Of a stretch of 38,535 bases of DNA, positions 1 through 11,299 are shown piece after piece (position 1 is the stretch's first letter; every line of letters begins with the position of its first letter). This stretch comes from Gnetum montanum (taxonomy: Eukaryota > Streptophyta > Gnetopsida > Gnetales > Gnetaceae). Below the pieces are notes generated by a model. It had not been told where the DNA came from, did not search any database, and saw only the letters and a program-made list of their open reading frames with translations. The position numbers and the translations under genes were made by a program. The stretch lies in contig MNCI01000811.1 of assembly GCA_015680685.1 (NCBI GenBank), positions 307,318 through 345,852 of the forward strand, given 5' to 3'.

Positions 1-289
1 CACTTAGGCTAGATTAGATTTTCTTACCCTTTTCCTCCTAGCTTAGCTTAGTTAATATTATTTTCCACTACCTTTAGGAGTAGCTTTAGAATTAGGAACA
101 CATCATACCTCACTCTAGACTAAACCATACGTGAAAAATATAATACTAGTCCAGGTGGGAAGACAGTGAACTGCAACCTAAGGATAACTTTCTAGGTGTC
201 ACAACTAGTCCGTCTGCAGAGTTCAATCAGACCGTGCGTGCTACGCTCGTTTCATATGGTTGAGTGTAGGGGTACCTCACCACTCATCA
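1..289 (+). repeat. 3' portion of an LTR of the TGATGA...TCATCA family, plus orientation
   Basis: Read as reverse complement, bases 289 down to about 120 match the start of the four other LTRs in this window (3844, 15387, 32174, 33971). They share TGATGAGTGGTGAGGTACCC followed by the cactcaaccatatga stretch. In element sense this copy is on the plus strand and ends with CTCATCA at 289. The LTRs are about 810-920 bp long, so the rest lies left of the window or is lost. Whether it is a solo LTR or part of an element cannot be seen. Confidence 0.75.
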
Positions 290-308
290 CCCACAAAGGC
301 ATGGTTCT

Positions 309-413
309 AAGAGAATAGTGGGTGAGCAAAATCCTAACCTCTTTTAAGTGACTCTAACTAGGCTTAATCCTAGGTCTTACAAGTTTAGAAATAATAACCT
401 TACCATCCTGTGA
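309..413 (-). repeat. SINE-like tRNA-derived repeat, copy a
   Basis: On the minus strand this reads atggtaaggt, then ctaaacttg, then aagacctaggattaagcc, then agaggttaggattttg. The first part resembles a degenerate tRNA A box and the second a degenerate B box. The same ordered words recur at 452-549 and at 23644-23745. A tRNA-derived SINE head is an inference from this order; no poly-A tail or target duplication was found. Confidence 0.4.
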
Positions 414-451
414 GAAATTGCTTAATGCCCATCATGCCAAGGTGGAGTTCC

Positions 452-549
452 GAGAGTAATAGTAAATGAGTAAAAGCCTATCCTCTTTTGAGTGGTTACT
501 CATAGGCACAAGCCCAAGTCTTACATATTGAGAAACAAGCACTAGGAAA
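452..549 (-). repeat. SINE-like tRNA-derived repeat, copy b
   Basis: This is a second, more degenerate copy of the repeat at 309-413 in the same orientation. On the plus strand it shows cctatcctcttttgagtgg, then aagcccaagtcttacatat, then gagaaacaagcac, in the order seen in the better copy at 23644-23745. Confidence 0.35.
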
Positions 550-845
550 ATGATGTTACTAGTGAAAGTCTTCACTAAGAAAGTTTTTATAAAGGATTTT
601 GAAGGACTTTCATAAGCTTAACTAGAAATTGAAACTTCCTAGTAGAGGATTTTTAAAGATTATGTGCTAATATAGTTTTTTGGCTTCAACGAGAATGGTT
701 TGGTGTAGGTTAAAATGTCATAAACCATGCCCAATATGCTAAAAGTCCACCATCTTACAATTAAGCAGTGATGATAGGACATAGGAAAAGATGAGTTATT
801 TGGAAGCATTCTCATGCAGTAAAGGACATATGATCATAGTTTGAG

Positions 846-1110
846 GAAACTTGGAACAAGAAAAAATCAATAAGCAATAGAAGATAATTAAAGAGTTGGA
901 AAAGCAAGAACAATTTCTAGAAATAAACATAAATGAGGCAATGAACAAAATTAGGAACCTTGAGGTTGCAAATAAGGAGCTTTAATTGAAACTAGTAAAT
1001 TTTGATTAGATGCCTATTAATATTAAAGAAGATATAGTAGCACTACATGTGATAAATTAGCTTCATGATGCTTGCAAGGCCATAGTTGTATACATTATGC
1101 ATATTAAAGG
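846..1110 (+). pseudogene. Possible coiled-coil ORF relic
   Basis: One plus-strand frame reads as a lysine/glutamate/leucine-rich helix for about 85 codons (NLEQEKINKQ, KELEKQEQFLEI, NKIRNLEVANKEL). It is broken by about five TAG/TAA codons at places where glutamine would fit. It may be the tail of a retroelement ORF related to the plus-oriented LTR at the window start. No family was recognised, and chance composition in AT-rich DNA is possible. Confidence 0.2.
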
Positions 1111-1384
1111 TAAGAAATATCTCATTTCAATTACATTATGACATGTGCTCTCTCCCCATGATATTGGAAAGGTGTATATGCCTAAAAGCATAAGCGAGAG
1201 ATGGTGTCTTTGGTTATTATTATTTTGTTAGTGAACACATACATTATGTGCTTTCTAATTTTATTATCAAAAGAAAGATAAAATATGTAAAGAGATAAAG
1301 AGATATTTTATTAAAATGAAATATTTCTCTTTTCTTTTTTTGGAAAAAGAAGATTAGTATAAAATAATAATACATTAGTCATTT

Positions 1385-2290
1385 AGTAAGAGATGATTGA
1401 TGTTCTCAATAATATCATCAAATGTCTTCATGTAATCGAGATTCCATGAGTTCAAAGTAGCAATGGAACTATTTGCAGAAGAGGATTCTAAACTTGACTT
1501 AAGAGTTTTAGCTTCAAGTACATATCTAAGACCATATTTTTCTTGATTAAAAGGTGCTTCAACATGGTGTAGAATACCTTGGCCTTACTTACCTAACCAC
1601 TATCATTCTTGATACCTAATCTTGTTCATTATTTTTCATGTAACTAAACTATAATGCAGGACTACATTAAAGATAATATTACATCCAAAGATCTCATAAA
1701 TCTTGGCAGAAGTAGGATCAGTGACTTTGGGTTGTGAGAAAGGTTGAGGTAGCTAAGTTGGTAATGTAACTTTAAATTCTTAGCTAAAGAATTTTATGCT
1801 TTGACATATAGTGGATAGAATAACTGGGACTTATTGTAGGTTTGAGGGATAAATTTCCTCATCTAGAAGTTATTTTATTTTCCTCTTTAATTTCACACAA
1901 ATTTTGATGCTATGATCAAGAGTTTGATGATAGTTACAATAATTAGATTCTAAATACCATTTTGGTTTTGAATGGGAGGGTTCTTGAGCACAGAATAGTG
2001 TTTGAAACATTAAGCACTTCTTTAGGATTTGAATCATCAAATCCTTAATTAACTTGTTAAGAGAAGAACTATTAAAAAGGCTTGCAAATGTCTATTTGGA
2101 GGTGGTATTTGACTATGCCACTTCGTTGTAAACTAGTTGAGAAGGTACTATAATATGATAAGTAGTGTGATTAAAATTCTCATTCATATGTTGTGGATTT
2201 AAAACATTAAGTTCTCCTATGATTTGTGTTGATTCTTTGGCTTTCAAGTCCTACTTAAAGACTTTTTCCAATGTCCAATATACATTCCAT
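1385..2290 (-). pseudogene. Decayed Tat/Ogre-like Ty3/gypsy gag-pol relic
   Basis: On the minus strand about 1965-1865 encodes CNYHQTLDHSIKICVKLKRK followed by LLDEEIY. This matches the zinc-knuckle form CxYHxxxGHxxxxCxxLKxxIxxL of plant Tat-type gag proteins. Further along, about 1600-1500 encodes GQGILHHVEAPFNQEKYGL, like the G-patch-type linker (GLGxxxQGI...GLGY) between protease and RT in Tat/Ogre elements. The frame between is broken by several stops. LTRs for this element were not found. It is distinct from the Athila-like family that makes up the large element at 3844-16305. Confidence 0.55.
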
Positions 2291-2309
2291 GTTGACAACC
2301 TGATGTAAG

Positions 2310-2712
2310 CAAATGATTGAAGTGTCACATTGACAATCTAATAAGAGATGAGAAAATGATGAGAATGCTACATAAATAGTTGGACAAAGAATAAATGAGT
2401 GGCTAAAGTGCCACATCAATATTTGGAAAAGAGGTAAGATGGTGGCTAAAGTACCATGTTAATAGTTGGATAAGAGATAAGAGGATGACTAAAGTGCTAC
2501 ATCAACAATTTATCAAAGAATGAATAATTGGCTAAAGAACCACATCAATAGTTTATTGGGAAATAAATAAGAAGTAAAAGTAGTACATTTACTATTTAAC
2601 AAAAGGTACATGAATGGCTAAGACATCATGTCAATAGCCTTATGAAAGACAAGTGAGTGGCAACAACTTAACAAAGGATAAAAAAGTGATTGAGATATCA
2701 CATTGGAAGGTA
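2310..2712. repeat. Degenerate tandem array, period about 43 bp
   Basis: The word gctaaagtgccacatcaata and its variants recur with the cacat/tacat core starting at 2326, 2369, 2412, about 2454, 2498, 2541, 2584, 2626 and 2699. Most spacings are 42-44 bp; the last reflects two partial units. Between cores each unit carries agttggayaagagataaga-like sequence. About nine to ten units are visible and they differ considerably from one another. No coding potential is evident. Confidence 0.7.
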
Positions 2713-3838
2713 GAACCTCAACATAAAAATTAAAAGTGTGAAAAAATAACAAAAAACTAGGAAGAAAAGAGAATACAAAATCCACAACAAAGGAGGTTAG
2801 CCACATAAAAGGAAAGCAAATTAAGCCTTCTTCCTATGTTGGCAAGGCTTTCAAAATCTTCCTATTGTCTACCTTTCTTGCTCAAAATATCCAAAATTAG
2901 TTTTCACTTTGCTTTGAACCAATGCACCAAAAATCCTTCACAAATCAAAATGAGACATATAGATGGCCACAATTTATTTATAAGTGGAAGAATCATATGC
3001 AACATGACACATGGACTTGATACATGTTTAGACATGAAAGAAACAAGTTCAAAATTTAAGAAACCGAGACAATATTGACTTTAAAATGAAAAAACAAGGC
3101 AAAAGAATTATTTTTTTAAAAGAAAATAGAAAACCCTAAAACTGAAGTGAGACAATGAAGCAAATAGAATAGGTGGTGAATAAAAAATTAAGTAGATTAC
3201 ATAGATATAGCATATACATATGTTATATGCAAAACATATATGCTTTTCTTTTAACGTGTATCAACCGCCTTTACTTATGTGCATGAGTTACTAACTTTAT
3301 GTTATTTTAATTTTCAATTTAATTTCTTTTTCTATAAATATTTTCATAGGTCTTCTTCCCATTTTCCTCTTCTAACTAATACTTTTAAGATTTAACACTC
3401 ATGATATATACACTGGGACTCAAAATAAAATTCCATTTAAGCCTATAGAATCCTTATAAAGTGCACTGCATGCCCATATGTTGAAATCATATCTGGACAT
3501 CACTTATTATAGTCGCATAGTTTAATTGCTAAAACTTTTATAGAGTTTTTAGTAACTAAAATTGTGATATCTTGAGAACCATAACTCCAATTCTACTAAC
3601 CAAGAGTCAAAACCAATGTTTTTAAATATCCCAAATGTATGAGAAAGGTTATATTCTAGGTAGAACATCATCCTAAGGTACTTTCTTAACAAGACTTATT
3701 TATGCATTATTTAACTATAATTAAACATGAACTCCAAATTCTAGTTTAATGATAAAAAGTAATAAGGAAGATGATTTAGGTAGGGTTAATATCCAAAATT
3801 TCTCCATGAACAAAGTATTGTATAATCACATATGCATA
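2713..3838. other. AT-rich intergenic stretch, nothing recognised
   Basis: No gene, LTR or tandem array was recognised here. The stretch holds short ATAT-rich palindromic runs around 3205-3240. It forms the left flank of the large retrotransposon. Small ORFs are present but show no family resemblance. Confidence 0.4.
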
Positions 3839-3843
3839 ATAAT
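3839..3843. other. Target-site duplication ATAAT, left copy
   Basis: The five bases just outside the left LTR are ATAAT and equal the five bases just outside the right LTR (16306-16310). Five bp is the usual Ty3/gypsy duplication length. This supports one insertion event covering 3844-16305. Confidence 0.75.
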
Positions 3844-4756
3844 TGATGAGTGGTGAGGTACCCTTATGCCCAACCATATGAATCACAAAGCGTTCACGCA
3901 TGATCTAGTCGAATTCCATGGACTTTGTCATTTCTAGTGCACTAGTCCTTTACGAAGTAAATCTAGCCTTAAGGTCAATCATTGTCTTCCCAATTACACT
4001 TTTGGCATTCATTGGTATGGTTAAATGTAATTGAGGCATTCAATTTTTATCATTATTATGTTTTATAGTTTGGTGCTTGAATTGTAGATAAAAAGGGATT
4101 TGATTAACTAATATAAATTAACTAATTATCTAATCATTTAACTAATCCTAACATAAGTATACATTCCCACTTTCCATACACATCCTAAACCCATGTATTT
4201 GTTGCTAGGTGACCAACTGCTATGCTACTAGGTGTACCAAGTATCTAGGATTACCAAGCAAATACGTGTTATACTTGAAGCAGTTGTACTTATGTGTGTA
4301 ATCTATCTTGCTTAATTGCCTCATTAATGTAATAACTGGAAAATATTTAATAACTCATGAAAATAATTTAATAAATAATTAAAAACATTAAATGCATAAA
4401 TAAAATAGCTAATCTATCAAAAGTGCTACAAGGTTTACCAGAAAGCTCATCCTTATTGCTGCACACACTATCATGCTCAAGTACAATAATGCTCGAATAA
4501 ATATCCGTACACTTAATGACTCCTGCTGTAGCCACTCGAGGAAAAAATTCTAACTTTTCAATAGAAAAAATGCAAGAGCTCCACTGCAACTACAATCTAC
4601 TTATGCCATAAATGCAACTACAAGCATGTATTTATAGCTGACTACAAACACTACATCGATGGGCCACATCGACGCATGATATGATGCATCAACTAGGCCC
4701 TATTAATGAGGCCTAGACAATGAGGCCACATCAACGAGGTTGTGTCAATGCAATCA
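3844..4756 (-). repeat. 3' LTR of the large retrotransposon
   Basis: This LTR aligns along its length with 15387-16305. In element sense (minus) it begins TGATTG at 4756 and ends CTCATCA at 3844. A minus-strand TATAAATA lies at 4629-4636 and a set of CTAGG-n-TACCAAG subrepeats at about 4205-4262. The right border was set by comparison with the LTR at 33971-34784, whose adjoining polypurine tract is clear. Here that tract is eroded. Confidence 0.85.
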
Positions 4757-5023
4757 ATAGAACACAACTCACAACTAAATGAAAACTTGTCCTCAAGTTC
4801 GTTTACAAAATTGGGAAGGTATGGGATTATTGACTGACTTTTCTTCAAACAAAAAAAAAACTGACTAACTTGACAAAAAATGGAGTGTACGAATCAACTC
4901 ATTACAAAAAATGAAGGTGTTCAGGATACAAAATTGAACACCATGACTTAAGTCTTCAAAGTTGGATAGCACACTCCTTGATGATGTGAAGCTGATGGAG
5001 AAGATCAAATAGTTCCTGAGGCT

Positions 5024-7842
5024 CTAACATACCTTCACTAGCTTCAAGCATGGGAAATTGAGGTTTTGCAACTGTCCTACTACTATTGTGGCTTTAGGTG
5101 AGAGGCAAAAAGCATCCAGTAGTGCTTTCATTTTCTCCTTCTTACTCCTAGGATCATGCACTATCCACAAAGCCTCCCCAATGTGGATTAGAATAGGCAT
5201 ATCCCAAGGACATGGGATTTCTGAAAACAAATCCTTTGCATTTACAAACCAGGCAATGAACTATTTGCATTCAATGTCAAACACCTTGACTATGTTCTTT
5301 AGCTTCTAGTAGTCATTCATTTGTTTGGCTACGATCTCAGCAACAAATCATTGATCTTTGAATCATCCTCTGAGAACTTCAAGTTTAATGTTAGCAGTCT
5401 CAAGCTTCTACTTAGTGTTCTTGTGGTGCTTCAACTTAGCCTCATATAGTAGATATGAGCTAGTCACTTGTTTCTCCAATTTTGACTATAGTCATCCGAT
5501 TGTCAGCATTGCCAAGTTTGCATAACGAAGATTGGCCAACTTCATGTACTCTGTCATCTCCTCGATTTGCAACTCCTTCAAGCAAATCTCCACTTTTTTG
5601 TAGGCATTGATCCCATCAATGATGGGTTTCCACATCTCTCTTCCTTGTTGGAGTTGCTGAAGGGCTTTATTTAGTTTCACCTTTGCCATCTAAATTTGTT
5701 TTTCATGCACTTCCTTCTATAGGCCAACTTGGTCCTTATAGTAATTCTTTAATTTCTCAAATTTGAGGACTTCATTCTTCTAAGCAACAATCTTGATGGT
5801 CGATTTCTAGCACAAGGTGCATGCCTCCTCCATTGAAAAATTACAATTTTTCTTGGTCAATTTCCTCAATTCAATGTTTACCCTAGCAAGCTTCTCCTAC
5901 TATTGATGAATGAATTCTTTTATTTGATCTTTCTGAGCATCAACAGTTCACAGGTGATGATTTTGTGTGATCAATGCTTCATTCTCTTGGTGCATCTTAT
6001 TCAAGTCCTTTTTGATTGAGTGTGTTTCAGCTTCTACTACATACTATTTAAAGATGGTCATCACTACCTCCTCCTCAACCTTCTGAAATCATTCTTAAAG
6101 CTATTTGATAGCTTAATCCCATGTCATTGCTAGGCTGAGGATTACTTATTCTACAAGTTGAGCATGAAGTTTTGCAACCTCCGTGGCCAAGTGTTGATGT
6201 TGCTCTTGCACCATTTCTAGTTGCCCCTCAAAAATAATGCATCTATCCCTTGAATTCAATAGCTTTAACTAGGTTATAGTGATGCTCTCCACAAGATCAA
6301 AGATGTCCAAAATCGATTGCCCAATTCCTACCACTTGTTCCAACAACTTTTCATGTTGAGCTACATCTAATTTTCCACTAACTATGCCTACGAATGTCTA
6401 CACATCTTGAAGTGTGGATATGTCTAGTACAGATGCCATGGATGCATTCAATGTTTCTGCTACATATTCAGCAACCACTTCTGCCATTGTCTCCTACCCT
6501 TGGTGGTACATCACCAAGACAATTGCCTCTTCACCTTCCTCCAACCTCATCGAGAAAGTATCAACATTCCTAGAGATTTCTAGGAATAGATTATGTGTTT
6601 CTAATGACATCGTCACCTCTTGAACATTGGCATTTGACCTCAAAGGTAGCTGTGTTCTTTGGGTAGAGAAAATGGGAACACCCCTCTCCATCTAGCTAAC
6701 TATTCAGGCCACCTCATTAAGGTGACTCCTCACTAGTTGGTACACAGATGGATCTACCCCACTCATTCATGCTTGTTGCTCTTATTCACTCAAGAGTTGT
6801 TCTCAGATTTTGTGTAGATGCTCAATGGTTTCATGGGCCTCCAATGTTGTCTCCTAAGTGGGTGGTGGTGGCAATAGCTCCTCTAATTAAATCATTGCTA
6901 ACATCTTCTCTTTCATGATCTCAAACCATGAAGCCAAAGGAGTATGCCTAAGTGTATCATTAAAGCAGCAAATGATGCCTACCCTTTTATAAATTTTTCT
7001 AATGAGGCATGAAAAGGGTAGGGTCTTCTTTCCATGTTCATTTTCTTTAAAATGCTTCTCAATTTCCAAATATAGCAATTATGGAAGGTTAATGGGGAAC
7101 TTCCACTTAGAGCAACGCATGCTTAGGTAAAGAAAGAAATCACCTTGCTTGGCCTCACTGTTGGATTGAGGTGATAGGCTACAATCTTAAAATAAATCTA
7201 CTCCACCAATGTGAGTGCATCATACTCCTTATGATCCACCTTGTAGCAATGCTGGGTCCACTCCTTCTTAGCCTCAGGGTCATCTTGTGTGGATAATTCT
7301 ACCAGCTGTGTTCCAATGTCAAGCAACCCAAGTGCCTATGTAATAGCTTCTGTTGAATAGGACACTTGAATGTCCTTGATCTTGACTATGGATCTCGGTC
7401 TTCGACTATTCCAAAAGAGATATGTTTCTCCCATGTACCACTCCCCACTAGACATGATGAGTGGCCACACAAGTGAGGTTTGCAATTAAGTCTTGACATC
7501 CTCTATATCCTTCTTTAAAAATGGCCCAAAGTTGATCTCTTGAAGAATAAATCGTCAAATTTCTTGGGACTTGATGATATCAAGGAAAACTTGAGTCAAA
7601 GTGACCTCAAGCCTTGGCATGGGTCTAAGCACTTATCCTCTTTGTGATTTTTCCATCAACACTTCTTCTTCTAGAATCTATTGGATAGATTCTACTTCGA
7701 GCTCCTCACAGAGAGGTCCCGTTGCATGGGTCACCTCAAGTAGTTCTTGGCCTTGTTCTTGCTGGACCCTTCTAGCTCTAGGTCGTTTCTCCCATGATTG
7801 TGAGGTTTCTTCTTCCTATAAACATTTTTTCTTTGGTACCAT
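5024..7842 (-). pseudogene. Extra 3' ORF of the retrotransposon: long coiled-coil protein of unknown function
   Basis: From the ATG at 7842 one minus-strand frame stays coherent for about 940 codons. It is interrupted by stops, many of them TAG where glutamine fits. The N-terminal part is charged (MVPKKK, WEKRPRARR). The middle has EWYMGETYLFW and YHLNPTVRPSKV. The second half is rich in heptad-like helix, for example MAEVVAEYVAETLNASMAS, QLEMVQEQHQHL, KLNKALQQLQQ and KELQIEEMTEYMKLANLRY. It lies between integrase and the 3' LTR, where Athila elements carry an env-like ORF. No signal peptide or transmembrane segment was evident in the parts I read. The C-terminal half has a homologue at 33300-33950. 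I do not recognise a function; a structural or DNA/RNA-binding role is only a guess. Confidence 0.6.
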
Positions 7843-10060
7843 CTGTAATCATAATAAAACCATTGATTAGCAATTATTATGTAACCTTAAAACAATTGGG
7901 ATACCTTATCTCTTAAGGATAGTTACACTTGGCTAAGTTATGATTATGGCTATTTTAATTAATCTAATTATCATTTATTTATGAATTATTATTAATAAAT
8001 CATCCCAAAGGTTTTTGGAAGGGTTAATTCATAAAAAATTTGATGTTTATATGTTGTTAAGGTTATTAACCCTTTGGGGGAGTTAGGAAAATTTCCAAAA
8101 AATTACATCTATTTTTCATCGAAAACCTTAAGGTTTGCAACCCCCACGATAAAGATCTTACCTTTGGTAAGTGCAAGATTGAAAAAAAAAGTGATTTGGA
8201 CAAATGGTTGGGAAGTTATGAGCTTTGGAAGGTTTTTGGGCTCTAAAAATTTTCAAAAACTCCCCTTGTGTTATGAGAAAATGGCAAAAAATTGCAAAGT
8301 GGTCGGTGGTATATATAGGATTTTTGTGATGCATCAATGAGGCCTAGTTGATTAGGCCTCATGAGCTAGGGTGGATGCATCGATGGCGCGTCAACGATGC
8401 AACCATTGACCACCATAGTCAAACTTTAACTTTAGTCAAACTTGTAAAACATGAAGAGTTTTTAAGTGAAATTGGTGTCAAATGAAAGCTTAAAAGACCA
8501 AGAATAGTATGAAAATATGAGAAGAGTGTGTTGAAGCTCATAAATTTGGAAAAATGGAGAAAATTTGATTTAGTGGATGAATGAAATAAAATATGAAGGG
8601 GTACTGAGCAATTTACACAATGGAATATGCAAAAGATCGGATTGTGGCGATGTTAAAGGTAAGGAACCTTAACTAACCAAGCTAAGAGCTATACAAGTGG
8701 GTCCTCCCCATAGTAGGCTCATGCCCTTTTTTCCTTTGCATAACCTTAACTAAGGAGTCCATGGGCCCCATATTTGATTTAATGACATGACAAATTAAGG
8801 ACCAACTTGAAAGAATCTACTCAAGAATCCCAACACATCCAACCAAGACATAGAGCATAACATAGGACCCGATAGTGAGGTGAATTACGGTAGCATGGAT
8901 GGATGATAGAGAATATGGAATGGAGTTCCAAATTAAGGTCATAAGAAGTCCCTTGTGGAATTTTTTGTTAAAATGACCCAAGAAGTTCCATCCTCAGTCT
9001 AGACCAAAACCATCCGCTTTTAGTGACTTCGCATCGCTACTCTAAGATCAATCCACCCACTCAAGACACAAGAATGCTTTCACAAAACAACCACCATTCC
9101 ACAAAAAGAAGAAAAGAGAAGTAGGAAGTAAGAGAGAGGGATTTTGAGGACCTTCAAGCATAGGTGCATGTTATTTGAGTTCCATAACTAGTGCTTGTTG
9201 CCCATTTATTTGTCCAAGGGATGTGCTTTGAATTCCCATTGTGGCTTTTTTTAACTAGTAACCACACCATGCAACGATGTTATTTTGACTTGCTTCAGTG
9301 GGTGTTGTGGAATGGTAAGAAGTCTATGAAAAATACTCAAGAACTCAAGCAAGAAGAACATGACAAAGAGTAACGAGTCCCCTTGAAGTCACACCCTTTA
9401 CAAACCTTTGGATCCTTCCTAATTCTAAAACTACCAAGGTCACTAATTGATTAAAAGTTTCTTTAATGAAAAGGAACCTCAAATTCCCAAAACAAGGAAA
9501 ATCATAGAGTTCATTGGATGGGTAGATGATGTGGACTCACTACCTATTCCATGAGAAATAAACCATGTCAAAGTCATTAGACATCAGAATTCAAAAAATA
9601 GAGACCAGACATTGACAATCGCATACTAAGCACAAACCATCATTAGTAAACAACAACAGTGACAATGTGTCCTATGATAATAAAGCACTCTTTATTAGAA
9701 AAAATAAGAAAATATCACACTCAAATAAAATAAAACAAAATAAAAATATATAAGTGTAAAATAGTTAAGAAAGTTCAAAGATACTAAAGATGGTGTAAAA
9801 TTAGGAAAATTTCAAAAATCCCAAAATGTGAAAAACAAAAAGTAGAAAAACTGATAAGCTAATTTGATGGTTAGCATGGATGGCCATCTCCCCTATGACT
9901 AAGTTGGAAGGAGGAGATCTGAAAAATAAAACATGGTTGTTCATCCATTGAGGCAGTAGTTGCACTAGCCTATCTAGGTTCGAGGAAAGGCTTAACTTGT
10001 TGGATGTTTACCAACTACTTTTTATTTGGGCTATCAGGTTTGTAGATCAACATGGTCCTA
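7843..10060 (-). other. Long non-coding spacer between integrase and the 3' ORF
   Basis: About 2.2 kb of the element shows no coherent ORF. Parts of it (about 8690-9920) are conserved in the related element at 35520-36440. Shared words include gtgggtcctcccc, gtgctttgaattc and gttggaaggaggagatctga. The segment nearest the 3' ORF holds the promoter-like module described at 8300-8400. The short ORFs at 8074 and 9191 on the plus strand have no family resemblance. Confidence 0.55.
8300..8400 (-). promoter_or_regulatory. Internal U3-like promoter module upstream of the 3' ORF
   Basis: On the minus strand this has catcgatgcatcc, then the palindrome GAGGCCTA-6-TAGGCCTC (8339-8360), then gatgcatca, then TATATATA at 8317-8310. 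The 3' ORF start lies about 470 bp downstream. The LTR U3 has the same kind of arrangement: catcgatg words, gaggcttagttgatgcatca, then TATAAATA about 120 bp from the LTR start. A second promoter derived from or convergent on the U3 is an inference from this shared order. A splice-donor-like aaggtaag follows on the minus strand near 8160. Confidence 0.35.
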
Positions 10061-10079
10061 GAGGGAAAGGTTTGATTAA

Positions 10080-11160
10080 TTATAAAAGGTTCCTTCCACA
10101 ATGTTTGGAGTTTTAGGTTTGGAATTTTATCTTTTGGAGTACATGTGTGGGGTTCCAATAGAGAACCTTATCTCCTAGTTGAAGTTTTACTTTCCTAATT
10201 CTAAGGTCATGTCATTGCTTGTTGAATGCCTTGTTCACTTCATTCAAGGATAGGGCCACTAATCAATTTTCTTCTAACACATTCAGGGTGATTAATTGTT
10301 CTTTCTATGCTAGACTTAAGTCAAAGTTTAGTTCACAAACCATTGAGAGTGTATGAATCTCCAAGTGGATTGGGAGCATTGGAAGTTTCCTATACACTAA
10401 CTCATAGGGAGAATAGCCAATAGAAAGTTTCCAAGTTGAACGATAAGCCCAAAGAGCATCATCAAGTTTTGTACTCTAATCCTTCCTATATTTGCTAATG
10501 GTTCACATTAGTATTTTTGTAATCTCCCAGTTGGTTACCTTTGCTTAACCATTGGCTTCGAGGTGGTAAGGTGTTATCAATTTATATTCTACCCCCAAGT
10601 GTTGTATTAATTTTCTAAATGTGGCACCTGTGTAATGAGTTTCATTATCAGAAATTAGTGAACATGGCACCCTAAACCTATTCACAATATTTTATTGTAA
10701 AAATTTGGCAGTAGTGGATGATGTACAATCAGTCACAGCTGCTGCTTCTACCCATTTTGTGCAATAGTCAATTGTTATTATAATATACACATTTCCATTG
10801 GACATGGGTGTAATGGAACCCATGAAGTCAACACCCCATATGTCAAAATTCTCTAGTGGTTAAATCCACTATTGAGGACCTTCCATACAAGCATTCATCC
10901 CCTCATCTTGTTAACAACATTCACAAGACTTGATGAACTAGTGGGCATTCCTAAAGATTGTAGGCCAATAATATCCTACCATCAGGGTTTTTATGGCCAT
11001 GCATCTCCCTGCATAGTGGCCTTCGCAAGGCCCTTCATGAGCATCATAAAGAATCCACAGTTGATCTTCGCCAAGGACACACTAATGAATTAGGCCATCA
11101 GCACACACCTTGTAAAGGTATCCATTGATTTCCATGAAGTATTTGACCTAATGAAAAAAT
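10080..11160 (-). pseudogene. Integrase region of Ty3/gypsy pol
   Basis: The minus strand encodes HEGPCEGHYAGRCM and a CECC-like pair, matching the HHCC zinc finger. The catalytic core follows: GVDFMGS (first Asp), IDYCTKWVEAAAV, SDNETHYTGATF (second Asp) and YHLEANG (Glu). The C-terminal KLQLGDKVLYWNPTH resembles the chromodomain-less tail of Athila/Tat integrases. The three catalytic acidic residues are still readable, but about ten stops interrupt the frame, so no protein can be made. Integrase would insert the cDNA copy into the genome. Confidence 0.75.
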
Positions 11161-11299
11161 TGTTGCTTCTTCCTAAAATCCAAGTCCAATGGCATCTCTT
11201 GGATGAGAAGATATGTGAGGATGTCATTATACCATATTTCTTTTACAAGTGTTTTTTCACTTATTGCTCCTATAAAGAGGAGTTTATTTGAAAACTTAT

